DNA from: Liriodendron chinense
Lineage: Eukaryota; Streptophyta; Magnoliopsida; Magnoliales; Magnoliaceae
Direction of reading: 5' to 3'
Assembly (NCBI GenBank): GCA_003013855.2
Contig: ML058526.1
Span: 2,480,001-2,544,000, forward strand
DNA length: 64,000 nucleotides
Part shown: positions 57,226 to 64,000 of the stretch, one piece after another
Layout of the letters: each line of letters starts with the position of its first letter
Position numbering within the stretch: position 1 is the first letter of the stretch
Made by a program: the position numbers and the translations under genes
The notes under the pieces: generated by a model
The model's input: only the letters and a program-made list of their open reading frames with translations
Database searches by the model: none
Told to the model about the DNA's origin: nothing

Positions 57226-58674
57226 GACGTGTAGGGTTGGAAAATTAGAGTTGGGCATGAGTTTTCCTAGAAGGGAGGAGTGGGGACGTGCGCACCACTC
57301 CTTTACATGAAGGGGGCGTGCACACCTCCCAATCTCACTATGACACCATCAAAACATGATTAAGAAATGATTTTTAATGATTTCTAATCCGTTCACCATG
57401 TTAAGCACAAAGAATAGAGTCAGAATATATAATTTTCATGGTGATCTGAAATTTAGATTGACCGATATTGAAAAATGGCCCACGGGTGCCAAAACGAACT
57501 TGATCTCAATTAACGGTCAACGCTTGATGATCAGGACCCAAATTTGGGAGAAATGTGTAGTCATGATAGGTAAATGATTATACAAAGTTTGGTGGTTGAT
57601 TGATGGTTGGAATGACCTAGATATGAAATTCTAACTTTTGGCGGAAAAAGAAGGAACTGGCTTGGTGGTTCCACGGTGTAGGATTATAGATCGGGGTCCA
57701 AATTTTGTAGAGTCACGTAGTCATATGATGTTAAGATAAATTTCAAATTTGAGTTGTGATTGACGGTGGGAAGTGGATTAATTGAAAGGTACAGATTTGA
57801 AAGGAGTTGGTACTCGGTTATTTCCTAAAACGATATAACTTTGCGCTTAGGAAAGAGGCTTATCGAGGGAGGGCAGTCAAATCGCACTATTGGTCCATGA
57901 TATGGACGATCTAAGTCACTCACACGAAGGAAAATATTCAACTACGACTAACCATCTACTTTCCTTACTCGATGGATATTAAAATCAAGGGTTAAGGGGC
58001 TGACTTATTAATTAGGCCATTTATACTATGATCTAAAGGCTGAAATTCGACATGTGCGGTTCATTTATGATAGATAGGCATGGTATAAAATTTTACATCA
58101 ATCAGATCATGGGAACCATGTGAACTAGATATCAAGGGTCTAGGTTAAGGTGAGTCATTCACATTTTTTTAGCACTCAAGATTTTATATTTATACTCATT
58201 AGATCATCACAAAAATTTTAGGATAAGAGTTTACCACTAAGATGATCAGTTTGGAATGGCTGCTTTCCTGACTAGCTTTCTCGATCAACGGCCACGGACG
58301 CTCCTAGGTTAAGATTTCCATAATCTAATGGCCATTTAAAAAATCTAACTTTATGGCGTCAATACGCACCTAAAACTACGCCTACCTTCCGGATGGATTC
58401 AAAAATTACTTACCTGATTGATCAGAAACAACGAATTTGGGTGGGTCAAGGGCATTATCATAGTTATTTTTAATCTGAAACGTTTGGGAAACCTAATGGT
58501 TTACAAGGTTTTATGCATGATCCTAAACATATCTTACAAAAGAATCTATATTGAATTAATCTCAAATCATTACTTATTCACAGAATAAATTAAAATTATT
58601 GTTAATCGAAATTTTACACATAATATGTTATACTATACTTTCAAAGCCACCTAAGGAAAATTCGGGGCGTTACA
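55457..58674 (-). repeat. 5' LTR of the large element, about 3.2 kb
   Basis: Counterpart of 50328-53503, with scattered substitutions throughout, so the element is clearly older than the Ty3 element at 26240. It contains a (CT)n microsatellite and the same GGTAATGCCA array at 56465-56640. Confidence 0.88.
57182..57222. repeat. (CT)n microsatellite
   Basis: A pure CT run of about 41 bp in the right LTR. The left LTR has only a short CT stretch at the equivalent place. Confidence 0.95.
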
Positions 58675-58847
58675 TCATTGGACCCAGATGAGATTTCAGT
58701 TAGTGGTCATTTTAGTCCTCACTCTCTTATGATGTGGTTTGGATCTGATTTATTTTTGGACCTTGTCATGACATGAGCTGATGAAGCTGAAGGATGGAGT
58801 GGTTTCCACCAGACAACATGGAGGGCCCCACACCATGCTGATGGACG
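58675..58847. repeat. Foldback element, right part, split by the large LTR element
   Basis: TGATGTGGTTTGGATCTG and GGATGGAGTGG, then GGAGGGCCCCACACC, are degraded right-arm sequence. They continue the fragment at 50205-50327. Confidence 0.55.
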
Positions 58848-58849
58848 AA

Positions 58850-59385
58850 GCGGATTGGGTGGTGTTGACAACACCAACACCACGCAATTGGGTGGTGTAA
58901 AGATTCTATGGGGACTACTATGATATTTGTTCTTTATTTACACCATCCATCCGTTTTGGTAGCTCGTTTTAGAGCATGAACCCAAAAAATGAGGCAGATC
59001 CAAAGCTCAAATGGACCACAACACACACGAAACAATGTAGTTTGAATATCTCCTGTTGAAAACATCTTGGGTGCTACAAAAGTTTTGGTTCAAGCTGGTA
59101 TTTCTGTTTTCCTTCGTGGAGGTCCGTTTGAGCTTATGAACAGGTTGGATGGCAAATAAACATCATGGTGGGCGTAATCATCCCCACTGTTTTCCTGTGG
59201 TGGAGTCCATTTCCTGTGGTCGGGTCCACTTGAGCTTTGGATGTACTTACTTTTGGAGCAGTGCACAAAAACGAGCTGGCAAAATGCAAGGACGGCATGG
59301 ATGAAACATATACATCACATCAGCCCCATAGTCTTCACACCACCTATCTTCCTAGTGTTGGCAATCCACCCAATCCGCGTCTTGT
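58850..59385. mobile_element. Foldback Mutator-like MITE, complete copy
   Basis: The left end GAAGCGGATTGGGTGGTGTT pairs with the right end at 59355-59383 (CACCCAATCCGCGTC). Both arms and the centre are present; a short piece (TTTCCTGTGGT) in the right arm is duplicated around 59200-59220. No clear target duplication. Confidence 0.78.
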
Positions 59386-59744
59386 TGCAGGAACTCCCTG
59401 CAACACATACTAATGATGCCACGTACTAGGGGATTTTAATGTTCCGCATTTTTTTCCTGTGGGTGCCCACATGCTCAACAGTTGAGAGATGGAGCGGCCT
59501 ATGTTTTGAAATCCATGGACTGCGGGACAAGCGCAAGGGAAACATGCTGAGTGAATGACGAGTTTAGAACAACGAAAAGAAATTTTATATGGCTTAGATT
59601 CAATTATAAAAGTTAAAGGTTAAGATCATCACTAGGGTTGTGCACGGTTCGGTCGGTTCGGTTTTGAGGGAAAATATCCAACCGAACCGGATAAATTCGG
59701 GTTGGTTCGGTTTTGTCGGTTTTATCAGTTTGGGCCTTAATCCA

Positions 59745-60295
59745 AAACTTTTGTGGCCCATAAAATGCTTATAATGGTTATTCATCATTGTTTCCAATGG
59801 TATTTTTTACTTGAGATTTGGATCTTCTCGAGGTTTAGAATCATGTCCTAAAATGATAGATGAAAACAGATGAATGGAATGGATATAGAAAACATACATT
59901 AAGGTGGGTCCCCATAGTTAGGATAATACCCACTAAAATGTTACCCTAATTCGCACCCTCGCTGTGCTGCAAAGTCAGTGTCTACGTAAAATTCTTTTAC
60001 TTGACATGAGGTAATTGGTAATGTAGTTTAAATGGGCCCCACTATCATGCATTTTAAAAATCTACTCCAACTAGCAGTTGACTAACCCAATTTTAGGCCT
60101 AAATATGAAAAACCAGTGTCATCTTTTATACAAGCGGACCATAAAATTTCAAATAGTGTACAGGCCACATTACCCTCCAAACTCTTTTTCTTGGTGTGGC
60201 CCACTTGAATTACAGATAAAGATGATATTTCAGTCTTGGGCCTAACTTAGAGTGGATTTCATGTAAATATTGAAGTGGGGCCAACCTCAATTTGT

Positions 60296-60300
<5 letters not shown>
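59745..60300. repeat. Foldback fragments nested in the hAT-type element
   Basis: A right-arm part (ACTTTTGTGGCCCATAAAA to GGTGGGTCCCC) occupies 59745-59930. A second degraded piece (GGGCCCCACTATCATGC to GAAGTGGGGCC) occupies 60030-60280. Two separate insertions, or one rearranged copy. Confidence 0.6.

Positions 60301-60342
<42 letters not shown>
60301..60342. repeat. (AC)n microsatellite
   Basis: A pure AC run of about 42 bp at the border between the nested foldback sequence and the right end of the hAT-type element. Confidence 0.95.
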
Positions 60343-60344
<2 letters not shown>

Positions 60345-60754
60345 CAGTTTGGTTCGATTGAAAACGGTTTATAATTTTCACTCTCGATTTTTTATATTAA
60401 AAAACCGACCTGACCCGAAATAGATTGGAAAACCGACCGAAATTGATTGGTTCAGTCTGGTTCGATTGGTTTTATTGGTTGGGTTGGTTTTTTTATCAGC
60501 CCTAATCATCATTGCCATGATCATAGAGCATGAGCTTACTTATGATAGTATTTGATAATATGGAAGGTTTGACTTACATGGATGGATATTTTCGTACATC
60601 TCTTTCCCTTTTCTTGGAGATTTTCCCTCTTCTTCTTTACAATCTAGATGTTCGTCATCTGTCTATTTTCAATTAATGGCCAGGTTAGTGATGTGTATGC
60701 AACATGTGATTTACCATTTGACCCAACTTAGTTTATGGCTCAACAAATCAGCCA

Positions 60755-61318
60755 TATTCTCTGCCCAAGTTTATGTATTTTTTGTATTTAGATTACGTAG
60801 ATATTATCTTCCTTTGATTAAAGGATTTATAATTAAAACTTCCCTTCTATCAAGGGATTCAAATTGTATAAATTTGTATTGATTGTGAATACAAGATAAT
60901 CAAGTTCTCTTTTAAATCCTCTCATAGTATCAGAGAGCTAGGTTTGAAAACATGGACGCCCTCCTCTACTCTAAGGAAAATCTATTCTGTTGCAATGGCT
61001 ATGTTCTCGGTCTTCCTCATCCCCTTCATCTACCCTCTCTATCCCTCACATCTCTACTCTCGTCTTTGTCAAATCTGGAAAAGCGAAATCCAGCCCTTCC
61101 TTATTGGTCAAAACTTCTGGCGTTTCATTAAATGGTTCATACCCTTGCTCTTCTGCTCAAGTTTTTATATTTTTTGTATTTAGATTACGTAGATATTATC
61201 TTCCCTTTGGTCAAGAGATTCATGGTTAAAACTTTCCTTCTATCAAGGTATTCAAAATGTATAAATTTGTATTGATTGTGAATACAAGATAATCAAGTTC
61301 TCTTTCAAATCCTTTCAA
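60755..61318 (+). mobile_element. Collapsed copia element: LTR part, primer site, gag stub, LTR part
   Basis: Two direct repeats of about 165 bp (60755-60925 and 61145-61318) share TTTAGATTACGTAGATATTA and TGTGAATACAAGATAATCAA. Between them GTATCAGAGAGC at about 60930 resembles the tRNA-iMet primer site. A stub with the copia-gag-like phrase STLSIPHISTLVFVK follows. Nearly all of gag and pol have been removed, leaving LTR-primer site-gag start-LTR. Confidence 0.65.
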
Positions 61319-62130
61319 TGTACCGTGTTACGGGTAAAATCCAGAGATGTCCTCAAATGCTGACATGGAGGATTTGTGACCGACGTAAACCAATCAATCT
61401 CAAGCGTTAAATGATGCTACAGGAAAACTACCACGCCCTCGACTCGGCCTCTGAAAGATGCCCAGATCGACAAGGCAAAGAAGCTACCGAAGACATGTCC
61501 TCAGGATATTCTGAGGGAATCTCCTCGGTGTAATATAATATTCGGAGAAGGCAATTCCCTGAGGGTTCCCTTCAATCTGGTGATTGACAGACTACAAGTC
61601 ATTGGCCTCTAGATTTTTCTATCGATTATCTGAAGAGCGTTTATCACATCCCGAGTAGTTAAGACTACTGACCTCAAAGTACTCAGCGTACTGAGAAAGT
61701 ACCAAGATGAGTCATAAAACCATTAAAGCGGGATAATATTAAATCCCAAGATATATGGGATCGCCAATGTGATCTCCAGTATCTTATTATAATCCCTATC
61801 AATCAGGCGACGGAACTAACAGATACGGCATCGTAGATTATGAACAGCCATAAACATCCATCATCCATAAAAAAAGGACCTCATGCAAAGCTTGAAGATA
61901 TGCAATAAAAACATACAATAATCCCTATCAATCAGGCGACGGAACTAACAGATACGGCATCGTAGATTATGAACAGCCATAAACATCCATCATCCATAAA
62001 AAAAGGACCTCATGCAAAGCTTGAAGATATGCAATAAAAACATACAATAATCCTGTGATTATTACTAAGTCCCCATTATTGACGTAAGCATCGGAGGGTC
62101 CTTAGCCGGCACGACCGGCGCCCTCCCACT
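61319..62130 (+). repeat. Probable 5' LTR and leader of the right-edge Ty3 element
   Basis: A sequence of distinct, CpG-richer composition starts near TGTACCGTGTTACGGG and lies upstream of the gag frame. It contains a perfect 129-bp tandem duplication. The exact LTR end and primer site could not be set, so the LTR call rests mainly on position. Confidence 0.45.
61789..62046. repeat. Perfect 129-bp tandem duplication
   Basis: ATAATCCCTATCAATCAGG starts at 61789 and again at 61918. As far as I can check the two 129-bp copies are identical, and the first seven bases of a third follow. Identity implies a very recent event or an assembly artefact. Confidence 0.93.
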
Positions 62131-62281
62131 TTGTCTTTGTGGTTGTAGATCCACACCGTTCATCAGGAGGCCCATCATCTGACGAAGATCTACCATTGAT
62201 CCATTCAAATTATTTGCTACCCATTTCTATGGGAATGATGAGATCGTTCTCATCATCAACATTTCGCTTTTCGCTGCCTCA

Positions 62282-62930
62282 ATGCCTCCCAAGAAGAAGA
62301 CGCATGGTGGTGGATCTGTCGTCACTCGGGCATCTGGCCCAGTGGGCGCTCTCAACAACGGTAAGAGGGGAGCTCTTCCATCCCTGAGGAGGAAGAGGCT
62401 CCTCTCGCTGGACCTGTTGATGATTGAAATAGGATCCGAGCCATATAAGATAATGTGCGTGAGATACGTGCTATGCTGACCCAATTCACGAGCATTGCAA
62501 GGCGATTGGAGCAGTTCCTTCCGCCTGAACCTTATCAATAACAACCTTAGCCACCATCGCATTATGCCTAGTCCTCCCCTCATCGCGAACAAAGTCGGTC
62601 GGCTGCTAGCTAAGCAAGAGCTCAACCCCAGCCTCAGCCTCCTCCTTAAACACCTACCCGGTCGGCAGTCACTAATCTCCTGACTGGTGATCTAGGATAT
62701 ACCCTTAATGCTAAACGTCAAGGCGAAGCCTATGATGCATGACGACATGATCGAGGAGAGGCGGTGGAAGTTTCCAGCGGCCATAATATGCCTGCTTGGG
62801 AGTAGGATTCGCGGAAACTAAAGGAAAGGTTTGCAAATATTGAACAACACTACCAATCCAACGCACCATTGTCAATATATATATACGAGAAGGGGCTCAA
62901 ATAAAAAATAAAAAAAAAGTTCCCGCCTAA
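62282..62930 (+). pseudogene. N-terminal part of a Ty3 gag, degraded
   Basis: The frame starting at 62282 reads MPPKKKTHGGGSVVTRASG, a basic start like those of plant Ty3 gag proteins, and is open for 65 codons. Beyond it only frame-shifted pieces remain up to an A-rich stretch at 62905-62960. The gag core resumes at about 63385 after a LINE fragment. Confidence 0.4.
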
Positions 62931-62949
62931 CATAATGCTCTAAGATTCA

Positions 62950-63385
62950 AAGAAAAAAAATAGTTGGATCATTCCTCCCCTATTATAAACACAAAAAACA
63001 AAAGGGGAGCGCAGGTGGTTCATCCCTCCCCTTTTTCAAGCTTGATATTGGATCTGAGGACCCCCACACTTGTGGAATCAAGGGCAATAGCCCCTCTGAC
63101 TATCCAGAGAAGATCACTATGGCATCTGAACAGCCTGTCCGAGGCTTCACTGCTTCCCATTTTCGCGAGGGCATCTGCCATCGAGTTTCCTCCGCACAGA
63201 ATGTGGGCGAAATGAAGGTTGAGGGATGGTTGTTTGCTGCGAATGAGGTTAACGCAGTACCAAACGGGCTAGGGGCAAGAAGTAAAAGTTTTGGAAATGG
63301 CCTCCACAATATTTCGAGAATCAGTCTCAACCTCTATATTGGAAAGGCCTGGATTTTCACCGTTGTAAATATAAGCAATGGTAGA
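62950..63385 (-). pseudogene. LINE RNase H fragment inserted in the Ty3 gag
   Basis: Minus strand, reading from 63385 down: ETDSRNIVEAISKTF (catalytic Asp region), SLNLHFAHILCGGNSMADAL with AKMGSSEASD, then RGAIALDSTS. This is the end of a LINE RNase H domain with two small frame disturbances. Neither a poly(A) tract nor a target duplication was found. Confidence 0.75.
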
Positions 63386-64000
63386 TCAAGTAGATCTTCC
63401 AATCATTGAAGAAATCATGAAGGCCCCTCGGCCAGAGAAGTTCTGAGTTCCCAACAACGTTTCACATTATACTGGAGTTGGGGTTCCAGTGATACATATT
63501 GAGCCTTTCAGATCTTACATGGAGCTGGAAGGGGCAAGTCAAGTAATATTGTGTAGAGCTTTTTCCCTTATGTTCAATGAGGTGGCCCGGACTTGGTACA
63601 ACAATCTGAAGCCATGTTCTATCAGCTCATTCTCTGAGTTATGCAAGTTATTCGTATCTCAGTTCCATGGTAGTAGGAAGATGAAGAAACCAGTGGCACA
63701 CTTGGCCACAAAAACATAGAGACCATATGAATTGCTGAAGGACTTCATGGTTCGCTTTGCTTCTGAGTCAGTCCAAATTGAAGGCTACACTGACGAAGTT
63801 GGACTAACAGTACTTCTCGGTGGAGTTAAAAATAAAGAGTTCTGCTTAGCCCTTGACAAGTCTACTCCCAAGATGATGGTCGAGTTGCAGGCCAAAACAC
63901 AAAAATATATAAACGGAGAGGAGGGGCCGAGGGCGAGACGTGAAGGAAGCATCGACCTTCCTGTCATTTTTTGTCAATCCCCCAATAAAGTCAATATTAT
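63385..64000 (+). pseudogene. Ty3 gag core, runs off the window
   Basis: PIIEEIMKAPRPEKF is followed after a stop by YTGVGVPVIHIEPFRSYMEL, then CRAFSLMFNEVARTWYNNLK, SSFSELCKLFVSQFHGSRKM and, after another stop at 63718-63720, LKDFMVRFASESVQIEGYTD, LLGGVKNKEFCLALDKS and ELQAKTQKYINGEEG. This is the complete order of the plant Ty3 gag core (Retrotrans_gag). Two in-frame stops inactivate it. Pol would lie beyond 64000. Confidence 0.85.

Larger units (their letters stand above)
50328..58674 (-). mobile_element. Large non-coding LTR retrotransposon (LARD-like)
   Basis: Two direct repeats of about 3.2 kb enclose about 1.95 kb. On the minus strand the LTR begins TGTAACGCCCCG, a start common among plant Ty3 elements, and the left copy ends in CGGGGCA. 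A primer-binding site lies beside the right-hand LTR, which fixes minus orientation. No gag or pol similarity was found anywhere, so the element would rely on an autonomous partner. It sits inside a foldback element (50205-50327 and 58675-58850). No matching 5-bp target duplication was seen. Confidence 0.88.
59633..60504. mobile_element. hAT-type element with nested foldback sequence
   Basis: The ends TAGGGTTGTGCACGGTTC and GGTTTTTTTATCAGCCCTA are short inverted repeats. They are flanked by ATCATCAC (59625-59632) and ATCATCAT (60505-60512), 7 of 8 identical. The outer parts consist of GGTTCGGTT-type words (59643-59735) and AACCGACC/GGTTCGATTGG-type words (60340-60490). The middle holds foldback-family pieces, so another element inserted into it. 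No transposase. Confidence 0.8.

Noticed and set aside
50328..58674. Tandem segmental duplication as explanation for the two 3.2-kb repeats
   Set aside because: The primer-binding site next to one repeat, TG...CA-type ends and insertion in a foldback element fit an LTR retrotransposon better.
1..64000. CRISPR arrays, bacterial operons, rRNA genes, organelle DNA
   Set aside because: No regularly spaced short repeats with unique spacers, no compact coding and no rRNA or plastid gene similarity. The transposon content is that of a plant nucleus.

Overview
This is nuclear DNA from a flowering plant: an intergenic, transposon-dominated stretch with no host gene I can defend. The coding traces are plant-type LINEs ending in an RNase H domain, Ty1/copia and Ty3 (including a chromodomain-bearing chromovirus), accompanied by hAT-like and Mutator-like non-autonomous elements. 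The species cannot be read from the sequence. Almost every coding trace carries stops or frameshifts. The one clear exception is a 699-codon Ty3 reading frame at 27158-29257.

Layout. (1) 1-3019: a cluster of long-armed foldback elements of one Mutator-like family. (2) 3554-38268: an old tandem duplication. An ancestral unit of about 14 kb is present as unit 1 (3554 to about 17815) and unit 2 (17850-38268). The units run colinear in four blocks: A (3554-5795 / 17850-20590), B (7338-10833 / 22400-25865), C (11397-13430 / 25866-32763) and D (13490-17806 / 34302-38268). Unit 2 is longer because transposons landed in it after duplication: a 0.5-kb foldback element, a 5-kb young Ty3 element and a 1.5-kb nest. 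Unit 1 gained a solo LTR and a LINE tail. Each unit therefore serves as the empty-site control for insertions in the other, so target-site duplications can be read directly. (3) 38430-44750: LINE, Ty3 pol, hAT and LINE fragments. (4) 44750-48397: mostly unassigned sequence with two repeat fragments and one candidate small ORF. (5) 48398-50327: foldback elements and a LINE tail. (6) 50328-58674: an 8.35-kb non-coding LTR element with about 3.2-kb LTRs. (7) 58675-60504: foldback elements and a hAT-like element. (8) 60755-64000: a collapsed copia element, then the LTR and gag of a Ty3 element that is broken by a LINE fragment and runs off the window.

The most notable signals are the foldback family, whose outer ends differ between copies but match within a copy; the young Ty3 derivative, which lost protease, most of RT and the integrase core yet keeps one open frame from gag to chromodomain; and the duplication with its matched empty and filled sites. 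All alignments, counts and percentages were made by eye.
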